Assembly: GCA_964035015.1 (NCBI GenBank)
Contig: OZ036001.1
Coordinates: 12,887,915 to 12,951,914, forward strand
Origin: Corallium rubrum
Lineage: Eukaryota; Cnidaria; Anthozoa; Scleralcyonacea; Coralliidae
Length of the DNA: 64,000 bases
Direction of reading: 5' to 3'
Under the pieces are notes generated by a model that did not search any database, was not told where the DNA came from, and worked only from the letters and a program-made list of their open reading frames with translations. The first letter of the stretch is position 1. Every line of letters starts with the position of its first letter. This document shows positions 32,046-43,083 of this stretch, piece after piece. Position numbers and translations under genes: made by a program.

Positions 32046-34402
32046 GATTGATTGATTGGTTTATTTGCCAAAAAAAAATAATAATAGTTATTTACAAAAT
32101 GTTAAATAAAGTCGGCGAGGAGACCTCAAGAAGCTTAGAGCTTGTGTAAAGAGGCCACCCCATCTAAAAAGTTGAAAGTTGAATATTTAATTTATCAATA
32201 TAGATTCAGGCAGAATTATTAAAGTAAATATTTACAAACATAATGAAATTGAAAGAGAAAATTTACAAAATTACATAATAGATTTTCCAAGAATTTTTTA
32301 TATTGTTACTAGATATTCGATAAACATGGTCATAGCATCAGAGCCAGCCGCATAACATAGTTATTCGTTAAGCAAAAAATTATGAAATTGCGTCTTGAAA
32401 AAAGATATTGTGTTTATAACAGTTATATTCACAGGTAAAGAATTCCAAATATTCGGTCCTGAGTATAAAATGGTGAACTGCTTTATATTAGTTCGACAAG
32501 CATGAGATCTATAGTCACCAGCAGATCTGGTGTTATAACCATGTATTTGATTATTTGTTATAAACAATTCATTAAAGCATGTAGGCAACATACAATGATG
32601 ATATAAAAACATAAACTTGCCAATATGAAATGAATTTAACTTAAATATATCCAATATTTTAAGTTGTTTAAAAAGTGGAACAGAATGTGCACGGTATTCA
32701 GAATTTGTAAGAATACGTACAACTCGTTTTTGTAAAAGAAAAATTCTATTTAGGTTAGTTACGTAAGTGGAAGACCATACTATATTACAATAAGTGAGAT
32801 AGGGATATATAAGTGTATAGTATAAGGATAATCTTGTTGCAGATGACAATAGATATCGCGATCGGTAAATTATTCCAACGGATTTGGCGATTTTATTGCA
32901 AATATAATTAATATGTTCCTTCCAAGACAAATGTTCGTCTATATATACTCCTAAGAATTTTATGTATTGTTTTTGGGTGATTATTTGATTGTTGTATTGA
33001 ATAGATAGAGTTAAATTGATTTTCTTTTGTCTCGGTCGAAAAATTATATAATTTGTTTTACTGATGTTCACAGACAACTTATTTGACTTCATCCAGATAT
33101 CGAGCTTCTGAAGTTCACTGTTCAAGACAAACTCAAGCTGCTTGACATCTGAATTTGAATAATATATACTAGTGTCATCAGCAAAAAGATAAGATTCTGA
33201 CAGCTCTAGTGCATTCGGCAGGTCATTTATATATAAAATAAAAAATAATGGGCCTAAAATAGAACCTTGCGGTACTCCACATTTTAATTTTTCCATAGAG
33301 GAACAGGTTTGATTATATTGGACAAATTGTTCGCGATTGCAGAAATAGCTTTTGATCCATTGAAGGGCAACGCCTCGGATACCATAATGTTGTAATTTAG
33401 TAAATAATATTTCATGATCTAAAGTATCAAAAGCCTTTGAAAGGTCAATGAACACTCCAGCAGCTATCTGGTTCCGATCAATGGCCGTGGCAATGTTATT
33501 TGTCAAAGAAACAAGTGAATGCATGGTAGAATAGTTACTGCGAAAACCAAACTGAAATCTATACAAAATTTCACATCGCTCAATGAATAATGTTAACCTG
33601 TTTTGCATTACTTTTTCAAATAATTTTGAAAAGTTTGTCAAGAGAGATATAGGTCTATAGTTTGTAAAGAAACTACGATTTCCAGTTTTAAAAATTGGTA
33701 TAATCTTAGCAAACTTGAGTTTGTCTGGAAAGACCCCTTTAGACAAAGAGAGATTTATAACATTAACAAGAGGTTCTACTATAAGGTCAAAGGACTTTTT
33801 GATTACATACATGGATAGATTATCATAACCAGGAGCTTTAGCTGTCTTAAAAGAGTTACAGATTTCTAAGAGCTCATTTGCATTTGTTGGATGAAGTGAA
33901 ATAGACTCTTCATTATTTGAATTTAAAAAAGAGAGAAAAGAGTTTGAAGTCTCGGGAATTTTACTTGCAAGATCCGGGCCAATGTTAGAAAAATATTTGC
34001 AAAACTTGTTTGCAATGTCTTTGGGATCGGAGAGCAGGGTATTATTAGATATAAACGAGGAAGGCAATGAGGACTTTTTTCTACGTTTATTAATTACTTC
34101 ATTTATTAGCTTTCAAGTTGTTTTGTGATCGTTTTTTGCAGTTTCAAATTTATTCTCATAATATGTTTTCTTAGCAATCTTAATTAAATGAGTAAGCTTG
34201 TTTTTGTATTTCTTGTATTGTCTTTCTTTATCGGGGCATTGTGAAATAATGAATTTTTTGTAAAGTTTATTCTTTTTCCGAACACAAGTTAATAGCCCCC
34301 TTGTCATCCAAGGTGTTAATGGTTTGTTCGAGTTTTTTGTTCTAACTGATTTAGGTGGGAAGCTAAGATCGTATAATCTAGAAAATTCATTCTGAAAAGC
34401 AT
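32046..34402 (-). mobile_element. 5'-truncated CR1/L2-like LINE
   Basis: The element runs right to left. It starts abruptly within the linker between endonuclease and reverse transcriptase (34402), contains the RT frame, and ends in (ATTG)n-type repeats (CCAATCAATCAATCAT) without a long poly-A. 5' truncation and a short tandem tail are features of this LINE group. It sits in the intron between exons 12 and 13 of the helical-repeat gene, in sense with it. Confidence 0.85.
32361..34307 (-). pseudogene. LINE reverse transcriptase, one in-frame stop
   Basis: The minus frame from 34307 to the stop at 32361 is open except for one TGA at 34115-34113, where related elements usually have Trp, followed directly in frame by KLINEVINKRRK. 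Visible RT motifs: FKTAKAPGYDNL, PIFKTGNRSFFTNYRPISLL, DLSKAFDTLDH, GVPQGSILGPLFFILYINDL and the catalytic YLFADD. The C-terminal part has the expected LGV and W-x-x-HI motifs. The endonuclease domain is missing through 5' truncation, so this copy cannot retrotranspose on its own. In this family RT copies the element RNA into nicked genomic DNA. Confidence 0.9.
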
Positions 34403-34727
34403 ATCAAGCAATAACAACTGTGTACATTGCAATGTATTCGTATTAGAACAGCAAAGAGGCTATTCTTCTCTATTTTTCAACGAAAATTGGGATGGACAAT
34501 TTTGATAAACACAAATGAATAGTCGAATCTTACTTAGTCTTCACTGTCTGGTTATTATCACCACGGCTAGTTCCCACTTCTCTTGCAATGCTTACTCAGC
34601 TAATTCACGCGTACGCAAACGTTTGGCAGCGGTGTTGGTTAGACCCACTGATTAGACCTTTTTCATCAGCAACCGCGTGGGAAGACTACTGGGAACGAGA
34701 TTGACTAGTTAGCTGTAGCACACTAAC
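34403..34727. other. Intron sequence, repeat-derived
   Basis: About 34480-34660 is an inverted match to about 25770-25930 (AACGTTTGGCAGCGGTGT is shared). No exon. Confidence 0.5.
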
Positions 34728-34825
34728 CTTTAGTTGTTCTCCTTCAAGTTTTTCGATCACATTTGGTTTAATGGCATCCACAACAGTGCTACGCAGCTTA
34801 CTAAGATCTGATGATTTTAAGCCCT
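34728..34825 (-). CDS. Stereocilin/mesothelin-like protein, exon 12
   Basis: 98 bp between TTTTTTAG|AG and CTAAAG|GTTAGT. Its first two bases complete a Glu codon from exon 11, and it ends in phase 0. It encodes GLKSSDLSKLRSTVVDAIKP then NVIEKLEGEQLK. The GL-x-x-x-DL-x-K(L/I) phrase is the second helix of the repeat seen throughout this gene. The exon is short and not visible as an isolated ORF. Confidence 0.75.
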
Positions 34826-34913
34826 CTAAAAAATAAAGAAAAAACAAGTCTTAGTTCATGATCACCCCGGTTTTCTTTGATGTAACCGTGGTTGTTTACT
34901 TATAATAATTACT

Positions 34914-35550
34914 CCCAACCACGCATAAATCAAGTTAATGCCCCGGGCTAATTAACAATTAGTCACCGAAGTCGAGGTGATAATTTGTTTTAGTAAAATT
35001 TCCGAGACTATGGTGACCAATTGTTTTAGTAAAATTTCTGGCCTGAGAAGAATAACCAAGAAATTTAAAATAAACGTCTTTAACTGTTGTAGTTTTCGGT
35101 CATGTAAATTTAAATAATGCTCATTGTTCAACTTCACGTTTTGACAGCTGTCTAAGCCTTCAATTCCACATAGTGATTAAAACTGACCCAAACTTCAAAT
35201 AATTTTATGACTAAACACTTTCTCACCTTCAAATAGTTCCAATTTAGTGCTTTTTTTATATACAGTCTCTATCTGTTGAGTTTTTGGACGATTTGTTAGA
35301 TTTAAATGAAGTCGCTGCAGTCGCCATTTTGAAAAATAATTACACCATGGATTAGACACCATCCGTCAAAATGATGATTCCGACATTTTCCGACACAATT
35401 TCTAGTAATAGTTACCTGGCGCGAGGTAACTATCGCGAAATAGGCAGTTCAGCTCGACCAATCAGAGGATGAGAAATGCAATAGTTACTTCTAAAATTTT
35501 ACTAATATATATTAGCCCGGGCCAATTAACTTGATTTATGGGTGGTTGGC
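34914..35550. mobile_element. TIR element in intron, CCCAACCACGCATAAATC ends
   Basis: CCCAACCACGCATAAATCAA ... and the complement TTGATTTATGGGTGGTTGGC form about 40-bp terminal repeats including CCCGGGC. It is about 640 bp with no ORF. It begins about 90 bp upstream of exon 12. Confidence 0.75.
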
Positions 35551-35902
35551 AAAATAAGGGTTAATCAATGGTCACGAATGTGATAAAGGATTTATCATCG
35601 CGACTGGAGTGCTTTTTAGTCAACCTCTGTGATAACGAACTCAGTATCTCAGTTTTCTTAGGCTAGGTTCGGGCCTCGGTAAATAACTGACATAGGTATC
35701 TCGGATTCGGTAGCTAACCTATACTTAATTACACATACGCATAAATATCAAGACTTAATTTAATTAAGACAAGCCCTTAGCTAGCCAATCAAAACACTTC
35801 CCGACATGGATTATCCCAGAGTTTGTGCGCGCGGCGAAGGGTCTGTATACGAAAGGTCTGTGGTTTGGTCAGTTCACATGTGCAGGCAAAATCTCACCTT
35901 AC

Positions 35903-36042
35903 CTAATATGTTGCCCAGTTCACTGATTTGGGCTTTCTCCCACAATTCACTGGAGCCCCAGTTTATTTTGGCCTTGTCAGCTAGAGCTACCAGTTGTTCT
36001 TTCGTCCAACCATCGTTCTCTCCAAACAATTTAGCCGACAAA
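35903..36042 (-). CDS. Stereocilin/mesothelin-like protein, exon 11
   Basis: The acceptor TCTCGTAG|T is preceded by a poly-T tract; the donor is TTAG|GTAAGG. It encodes LSAKLFGENDGWTKEQLVAL then ADKAKINWGSSELWEKAQIS and ELGNIL. It is one full helical repeat of the W(T/S)-x-(E/D)Q..L...AK..W type. Phase 2 entry and phase 1 exit match exons 10 and 12 exactly. Confidence 0.8.
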
Positions 36043-36320
36043 CTACGAGACAAAAAAAAACAAACAAACAATGACGTGGAAGCTAGTTAAATGGGAACTT
36101 CAGTCAAAAATATATTAATTTTAATTCTCAAACTCATTAATAATTCATGAGCTAACAAGCCGCCTGGTCAGGCGTTCACCCGGGCTACTGCAAAGATGCA
36201 GTGCTAAGGTCTAAAGTCTATTAAACACATTGGCCACAGACAAAAGTCAAAACGCAATCCAATTCTCCGATAGAAAACACAATTTGTAATAAAAAAACAC
36301 GATTGCCTGTATTTATTAAC

Positions 36321-36740
36321 GTATTTCCACACATGTACACAGCGTTCATATGTCGAGTCTCTTCAGGTATTAAATATCAACACAACTATTAACGGCGTGT
36401 GCGATTGTAAGTGTATATAATATCAAGATACTTGCCAGCGACATTACTGACCAATAACTATGTCTGTGGACACACAGAACACATCTGAGACGAGTGATCA
36501 GACATCAGAAAAGCAAAGAAAGAAAGTACTATTTCCACACATGTACAGCGTTCAATATGTCAAGTCTCTTCGCCTTATTACACAGCTTCATGTTTACCTA
36601 GAAAGTGTCACCTGCAAGTTCACTTAATAAACGGCGTGTGCGATTGTAAGTGTATATAATAATATCAAGATACTTGCCAGCGACATTACTGCCCAATAAC
36701 TATGTCTGTAAACAAACAAAACACATCCGAGACAAGAAAG
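36321..36740 (+). repeat. Tandem duplication of about 200 bp
   Basis: About 36321-36500 is repeated at about 36530-36735 (shared GTGCGATTGTAAGTGTATAT and TACTTGCCAGCGACATTACT). The second copy ends at the CTCA microsatellite. The preceding 36043-36320 shows nothing. Confidence 0.75.
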
Positions 36741-37082
36741 CTCACTCACTCACTCACTCACTCACTCACTCACTCACTCACTCACTCACTCACTCACTCA
36801 CTCACTCACTCACTCACTCACTCACTCACTCACTCACTCACTCACTCACTCACTCACTCACTCACTCACTCACTCACTCACTCACCCACTCACTCACCCA
36901 CTCACCCACCCACTCACCCACTCACCCACTCACCCACTCGCCCACTCACTCACCCACTCACCCACCCACCCACCCACCCACCCACCCTCCCACCCACCCT
37001 CCCACCCACCCACCCACCCACCCACTCACTCACTCACTCACTCACTCACTCACTCACTCACTCACTCACTCACTCACTCACT
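36741..37082. repeat. (CTCA)n / (CCCA)n microsatellite
   Basis: About 85 tetranucleotide units, with CCCA variants concentrated in the middle. The overlapping 197- and 129-residue frames (Leu-Thr-His-Ser repeats) are artefacts. Confidence 0.95.
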
Positions 37083-37890
37083 CGAAAATAAAGAAGGCAG
37101 TCACATGCCTCAGTTTCGCAAAGCTTATTGGTCAATATCGCCAGCGGCCGCGTGGAGGACTAATAACGCGTTGCAAAAAAATAAAAATAAAAATAAGAAT
37201 AAGAATAAGAATCGCGAAACCTAGACTCGGTTACCACAGGTAGCCCGAGTAATTAGCCAATCAAAGAAAAAGATTTGGTCATGTGTATGAGTTTGAAGGT
37301 CGCGCTAACTGAATTCACGATTAAGAAATCAGATAATAAACGGCACAACGACAGTTCATTACCACATTTAATATCACGAAGTCTTATAGACTTTCTCAAA
37401 GTCCTTTTCAAACATTTTTGACCTTTCGAAATTTTTGACCTTTCGGTTCCTCGTTGAAAAGGACTTTTCCCACCTGCAGTGCGCCAAAAATCACCGGTGA
37501 ATTTTTCGACCGGTGACGTAATTCGGGAAGTAATTATATTCAGGCTAAATTGCTATGCAAGTGATATCTTTGGAAGTTCGAGTTAAACAGACTCTTGAAA
37601 ACGTTTTAGTATGGGTAGGACCACTTTCCATTGCATGTACGACAACCCGAAACACGTCAAAACAGGGCAGTGCACATTTCAGCGATTTCCCGCCAGAATA
37701 TTTAATTAGATTAAAAAACCTGCAAGCGAAACAAGTCAGCCTCTTTCCTCCCGCTTTTCTGCTCTCCCACCTTTCCGCTCGCCCGCCTTTCCGCTCGCCC
37801 GCAAAAACTAGCGCTAAGAGGCGGACTTGGAGCCTGTAAAAGTAGCGTGCTGCGTAGGCAGTGTTGAAACAACAATCGAAATATGGTAAG
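37083..37890. other. Intron sequence, no gene recognised
   Basis: It contains a short AAATAAG run at 37178-37212 and a symmetrical block around 37390-37465 (CCTTTTCAAACATTTTTGACC and relatives). The frame at 37555-37839 shows no family features. Confidence 0.4.
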
Positions 37891-38020
37891 GTTAGACATA
37901 CTGCCGAAACAGAGAACGTAGGAGTCTAACGTTTCGAGCGAAGGCCCTTTCTCTCTGACGAAGCGCCTTCGCTCGAAACCTTAGACTTCTACGTTCTCTG
38001 TTTCGGCAGTATAGCTAACC
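37891..38020. repeat. Palindromic repeat with hammerhead-like core, copy 2
   Basis: Same family as 27859-27990. The plus-strand core at 37955-37979 reads CTGACGA, AGCGCCTTCGCTC, GAAAC. It is preceded at about 37835-37890 by the family's distal segment (AGCGTGCTGCGTAGGCAGTG). Confidence 0.6.
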
Positions 38021-38199
38021 TTATTATATTTGGATTACTGTAGATGTAGGTAACTGTATGGGTACTGGGTAGTCTAGAAATGCACGTACGCCTACACATA
38101 CATGACATCTACAGTGCATGCAGATTAAGGTGCTGGAATAAGTGCGCGTAACTGTAGAGCGTGTTTTTATACACTAATTACATTTATATAATACCCTGG

Positions 38200-38460
38200 C
38201 TGCTATGCGTGTTTTCAATGGTTCTTGCCCATGATCTATTAGAGGACAGATGCATGACGTCACATCACGCCAGCTGACTTGCTTTTTTCCTTCTTCCTGC
38301 CCCAAAACCCGACAAGAGTTTTGATAAAAAAGTTTTGTATTGTTTATATAAAACAAATAGATTCCATTTTTTGTTGTGTGTTCAGTTATAGATGCACAGA
38401 AGACGTCACAACGTGGTAAGAACATCAGTGACCCACTCGACTGCGTCTTGTGAGCCACTT
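38200..38460 (+). repeat. Dispersed repeat, also at 2630 and 19430
   Basis: Shared blocks: AGCTGACTTGCTTTTTTCCT, ATGCACAGAAGACGT and AACGTGGTAAGAACATCA. It directly precedes copy B of the MITE-like repeat. Confidence 0.55.
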
Positions 38461-38480
38461 TTGTTTTTACCTTACCACGT

Positions 38481-38969
38481 TTTATAAAATAACCGGAAGT
38501 AAATGAACGACAACACGCACTCTGATTGGATATTGAGTCAAACAAGCGTGCCATTATAACTCCATAACGGCACGGCACACAAGATACTTGGCGACGATTT
38601 TGTCGTTTTTGATGAATTTTATGTGGATTTAATCATCAACGAGTCAAAAATTACTTGGATATATCTCTAATCACGTAATTAACACAGCAGAATGTTCTCC
38701 GTGCAACTTTAAGTGCACTTTCATCGCTAAAATCGCCGACGTGTTGTACGAGGCCATGCGTGGCGCTAAATGGTAACAAACTCCTCCTGAGACAGGTAAT
38801 CTGTTTTTCTGTTTACTTTTCTTGGGTTTATTGACAATTTAAAGTCATTATTTTACAAAAGAAATAAAAAACTTAGTCGCTGTGCAATTATCGAGTTATA
38901 ATGCACTCGAGAAGCTAGTAAAACACTCGGCTATCGCCTCGTGCTTTACGCGCATCTCTCGTGCATTAT
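38481..38969 (-). mobile_element. MITE-like repeat, copy B (inverted relative to copy A)
   Basis: Reverse complement of 30379-30878 over nearly its whole length, with small differences. The two copies face each other about 7.6 kb apart, with exons 11-13 of the helical-repeat gene between them. A third fragment (ACTCGATAATCGCACGCGAC) is at 39695-39720. Confidence 0.75.
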
Positions 38970-39046
38970 ATAGAGAATAACAATACATGGATGTGCGGAA
39001 ATATGAAATTTATTTCGAGTGTTGACCAGGATATCTCTAAATCTTT

Positions 39047-39216
39047 AAGGATTTGGGGTGAAGGAAAATTCGAGTGTAGAATATGTACATTTTAAGATCA
39101 AACCAGGACCAGTTGCGAAAAATGCAACTACACAGGCCTTCCGGCAGGAATTGAACCCACGACCTTGCGATTCTAGTGCAATGCTCTGACCACTGAGCCA
39201 CGGACGGCGTTGCCGA
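39047..39216 (-). mobile_element. tRNA-derived SINE, best copy
   Basis: On the minus strand the head reads CGTCCGTGGCTCAGTGGTCA (A-box region, 39183-39208) and GGTTCAATTCC (B box, 39157-39147) at tRNA-like spacing. The body is TGCCGGAAGGCCTG and the tail ATTTTCCTTCACCCC. These are the internal promoter elements of RNA polymerase III. No complete cloverleaf is evident, so this is not called a tRNA gene. Confidence 0.75.
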
Positions 39217-39317
39217 GAGCTTGATCGCGAGTTCTGTATATAATTAGGTGGTAATGCCAGGAGAGAATTGGGTATATTATAAGTAATATTGGGCATTTCA
39301 CTCGATTACGGCATAGT

Positions 39318-39480
39318 ATGTTCTAAGGATTTTGGGTGAAGGAAAATTCGAATGTAGAATATATACATTTTAAGACCAAGGTCGTGGGTTCAATTCCTGC
39401 CGGAAGGCCTGAGTAGTTGCATTTTTCGCAACTGGTCCCAGTTTGGACTAGAATTTTCCTTCACCCAAAATCCTTAGAAC
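39318..39480 (+). mobile_element. tRNA-derived SINE, head-truncated, with inverted tail
   Basis: 39378-39474 matches the SINE body and tail in plus orientation. 39318-39375 is an inverted copy of the tail (AAGGATTTTGGGTGAAGG). The arrangement suggests twin-priming or an inverted insertion. Confidence 0.6.
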
Positions 39481-39833
39481 ATACTATGTAATCGAGTGAA
39501 ATGCCCAATATTACATGTATTGTTCTGTTTATTATATAAAAAAATTGTCCTATTGCCTTACAAAAATTGCATTAAACTATAATGCTGATTCAGCGACAAT
39601 CGTCACATGGGAGATTATCATGAATAATCGCACATGTGAGATTATCATTTTTATTAGTGGTGGAAAAATCAATAAAACACTCTATTTTATATAATAAAAC
39701 TCGATAATCGCACGCGACACGTTTTTTATTTCTTAAGTGACGTTATCTGTGCATCTATAACTGAACAGACAATGGCAAAATGAAATCTATTTGTTAAATA
39801 GCAAAGTGGCACAGACGTTTCAATACAACTTAC

Positions 39834-39967
39834 TCAAACGCTCTTTTGCTAAGACGCTTAATGTCCTTTGGTTGCAGGATGGGCGATAAATGACCAAGAC
39901 TCATGTAGTATTCTTGCTTCTGTACTTTATTGAGAAAATCTTGAATCTTTGGCCTAAGTTTTGAAAG
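39834..39967 (-). CDS. Stereocilin/mesothelin-like protein, exon 10
   Basis: Phase 0 start after TATGAAAG|CTT, phase 2 end at TTTGA|GTAAGT. It encodes LSKLRPKIQDFLNKVQKQEY then YMSLGHLSPILQPKDIKRLS and KRAF. The LG.L...L.P.DI..L phrase fits the repeat. The exon lacks an internal start and is not visible as a long ORF. Confidence 0.75.
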
Positions 39968-40137
39968 CTTTCATAAAAAAGAAATTTTGTAAAGACTTTA
40001 TATTAAATATAGCAACAACGGCTATAAGTTTTAAATTAAGCAGCTGTATTCGATGTACTATTTGATCAACGAGAGAGAGAGTTTCACCGAACACAAGAAA
40101 ACAATGCATTGAAAGACCTATGGATTAAAACACATCA

Positions 40138-41660
40138 TGAACAGCAACAGCACAATCAGTAGTAGCAGTAACAGCAAAAGCAGCAGTAGCAGCAACAGCA
40201 CAATCAGTAGTAGCAGCAACAACACAATCAGCAGTAGCAGCAACAGCAACAGCACAATCAGCAGTACCAGCAACAGCACAATCAGCAGTAGCAGCAACAG
40301 CACAATCAGCAGTAGCAGCAACAGCACAATCAGCAGTAGCAGCAACAGAACAATCAGTAGTAGCAGCAACAGCACAATCAGCAGTAGCAGCAACAGCACA
40401 ATCAGTAGTAGCAGCAACAGCACAAGAAACAGTAGCAGCAAAAGCACAAGCAACAGTAGCAGCAACAGCACAAGCAGCAGTAGCAGCAACAGCACAAGCA
40501 ACAGTAGCAGCAACAGCACAACAGTAGTAGCAGCAACAGCACACAACAGCACAAGCAACAGTAGCAGCAACAGCACAATCAGTAGTAGCAGCAACAGCAC
40601 AATCAGTAGTAGCAGCAACAGCACAATCAGTAGTAGCAGCAACAGCACAAGCAACAGTAGCAGCAACAGCACAATCAGTAGTAGCAGCAACAGCACAAGC
40701 AGCAGTAGCAGTAGCAGCAACAGCACAATCAGTAGTAGCAGCAACAGCACAATCAGCAGTAGCAGCAACAGCACAAGCAACAGTAGCAGCAACAGCACAA
40801 TCAGTAGTAGCAGCAACAGCACAATCAGCAGTAGCAGCAACAGCACAATCAGTAGTAGCAGCAACAGCACAAGAAACAGTAGCAGCAAAAGCACAAGCAA
40901 CAGTAGCAGCAACAGCACAAGCAGCAGTAGCAGCAACAGCACAAGCAACAGTAGCAGCAACAGCACAACAGTAGTAGCAGCAACAGCACACAACAGCACA
41001 AGCAACAGTAGCAGCAACAGCACAATCAGTAGTAGCAGCAACAGCACAATCAGTAGTAGCAGCAACAGCACAAGCAACAGCACAAGCAACAGTAGCAGCA
41101 ACAGCACAATCAGTAGTAGCAGCAGCAGCAACAGCACAATCAGTAGTAGCAGCAACAGCACAATCAGCAGTAGCAGCAACAGCACAATCAGTAGTAGCAG
41201 CAACAGCACAATCAGTAGTAGCAGCAACAGCACAATCAGTAGTAGCAGCAACAGCACAAGCAACAGTAGCAGCAACAGTACAAGTAACAGTAGCAGCAAC
41301 AGCACAAGCAGTAGTAACAGCAACATCACAAGCAGCAGTAGCAGCAACAGCACAAGTAGCAGTAGCAGCAACAGCACAAGCAGCAGTAGCAGCAACATCA
41401 CAAGCAGCAGTAGCAGCAACAGCACAAGCAGTAGTAACAGCAACATCACAAGCAGCAGTAGCAGCAACAGCACAAGCAGCAGTAGCAGCAACAGCACAAG
41501 CAGCAACAGCACAAGCAGCAGCAACAATAGAAACAAAAAGAGCTGTAGCAGTAGAAGCAGAAACAACAGTAGCAAAATCAGGAGCTGCGAAAAGGACAGT
41601 ACTAGTAGAAACAACAGCAGCAGCAACAACAGCACCAGCAGTATAACAGCAATCCTTACA
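40138..41660. repeat. AGC-rich 24-bp minisatellite with higher-order duplication
   Basis: About 60 units of 24 bp related to CAGTAGTAGCAGCAACAGCA plus CAAT. Because the unit length is a multiple of three and mostly stop-free, frames of over 500 codons stay open on both strands. A complex block at about 40425-40560 recurs at about 40870-41010, showing a higher-order duplication of about 460 bp. It lies in the intron between exons 9 and 10. Confidence 0.9.
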
Positions 41661-41694
41661 TCCCTTTATCGAAATCAGCAAATTAATAACTTCT

Positions 41695-41840
41695 TATTAA
41701 CCGAACGCGAGGTCTTTACAGAGAAATATCGGACCGAGGTCTTTTTGGTACAGACCGAGCCCGTAGGGCGAGGTTTGTACACAAAGACCGAGGTCTGATA
41801 TTTCTCTGTAAAGACCGAGCAAGCGAGGTTAATAAAAAGT
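41695..41840. repeat. Foldback hairpin, GAGGT family
   Basis: TTAACCGAACGCGAGGTCTT and GAAATATCGGACCGAGG pair with CCTCGCTTGCTCGGTCTT-type sequence on the right arm. Relative at 27608-27741. The following 41841-42278 holds a small GATTACGG hairpin (42105-42150) and nothing else. Confidence 0.7.
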
Positions 41841-42278
41841 TTATTATATGACATTTTGAAACAACAAACCTTACATTTATACCTGTCATGATACGTACTT
41901 TAGTCAGTTTAGTGTGACCTCGAGCGTGTGACATAAACTCATCGTTTTAGATGTTGTTGCTTTTGTTGTCATCGCTTTCGGACTCCTAAACTCGCTTCCA
42001 GATTGCTCTCGTCCCAATCATACATAATTTAGTCCTCAGGTTGTTGAATTCACAAAAATTTTGCCGTTTTCTTTCGTTGTTTAGTTGCAAACAACATGGC
42101 TGACAATATCCGTAATCGACCGGTCGATTACGGAAAATAATCGACCGGCACGTGACACGTCTCGACCAATGAGAACACACGATTTCAACGGAAGTAACTT
42201 GTGCCATGTAATAATAGTTGTTAAAGCTACCGCGTAAAAAAACTAAATAAGTATTACTGGCGGCAACACTAGACTCAC

Positions 42279-43019
42279 CTGATCTTTGCTCCATCCTTTC
42301 CACTTTCCAAGAGCAGCAACTGTGTCGATGTCGTTAATGTTAAGTTTTTCCAAATCCTCCGCCGTTAATCCCAGCACAACACGCCCTAACATTTTCAATT
42401 GTTCGGCAACAAATTTCGACACATCCGAGTCAACTAAAACATCCTTTGCCCGTTCTGCCAAGGCAACAAGAGTTTCCGAGGTTAGATCCAACCGCTCTCC
42501 CCATACGCCAACGGCTTCCTCGAAGTACTCTCTGGAAATGCTTTTAATTTCCTCGACGTCCAGTCCCTTGACAAGCGATCCGAGTTTCCGTAACTGCTCC
42601 CCGGTCCATTTACTAACATCGTTTTGCTTCCAGTGTTCTTTGGCTTTCTCGATCAAAACACGCGCCTGTTGCTCAGAAAACACGCCGAGCTCCCCTAGTT
42701 CGTCAATCACCTCATCAAATGCCTCCTTACTAATTCGACGGAGTTCGCCAACGTCCATCGCTTTAAGGGCTGGGCCGAGGTCCTCCCATTGCTCGGCGAG
42801 CCAATCGCTCACGTCACTTTTCCCGAAGTGCTTTTTGGCCAACTGCAAAACTTCCCATAAACGATCGTTGCTCATTCCTTCGATGCGAGTGATCTTATAC
42901 ACATTGTCCAAGAAACCTTCCTTAGATATTTTCTTCAACACGGCGCGGTTTACGCCTTTCAGCAATCCACCCAAGTCGGTCACTTGTAAACTGGTAAGTA
43001 TATCAACACCTGTTTGATT
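42279..43019 (-). CDS. Stereocilin/mesothelin-like protein, exon 9 (three tandem repeats)
   Basis: The largest exon: 247 codons, phase 0 at both ends (acceptor TTTTAG|AATCAA, donor GATCAG|GTGAGT). It starts NQTGVDILTSLQVTDLGGLL and contains three successive about 62-residue repeats. Their cores are SDVSDWLAEQWEDLGPALKA, NDVSKWTGEQLRKLGSLVKG and SDVSKFVAEQLKMLGRVVLG, each followed by a helix with I/L every 3-4 residues. It ends GKWKGWSKDQ. All-helical, no Cys, no membrane segment. Tandem modules of this kind characterise stereocilin, otoancorin and mesothelin-precursor proteins, which are extracellular matrix or GPI-anchored adhesion proteins. The family call rests on motif resemblance only. 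Confidence 0.8.
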
Positions 43020-43083
43020 CTAAAAGTTAAGAAATAAACAATCGAAAACCTAACAGAAACAGATGATGTAAAAGAATTAAGGG

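Noticed and set aside
36650-37243. 197-codon frame of Leu-Thr-His-Ser repeats
   Set aside because: Translation of the CTCA microsatellite; no unique protein sequence of useful length.
39047-39216. A functional tRNA gene
   Set aside because: A and B boxes are present, but acceptor and anticodon stems do not close and the sequence continues into a SINE body found in other copies.
40118-41798. Frames of over 500 codons on both strands (Ser/Asn, Leu, Ala/Thr rich)
   Set aside because: All come from a stop-free 24-bp minisatellite; open on both strands, so not evidence of coding.
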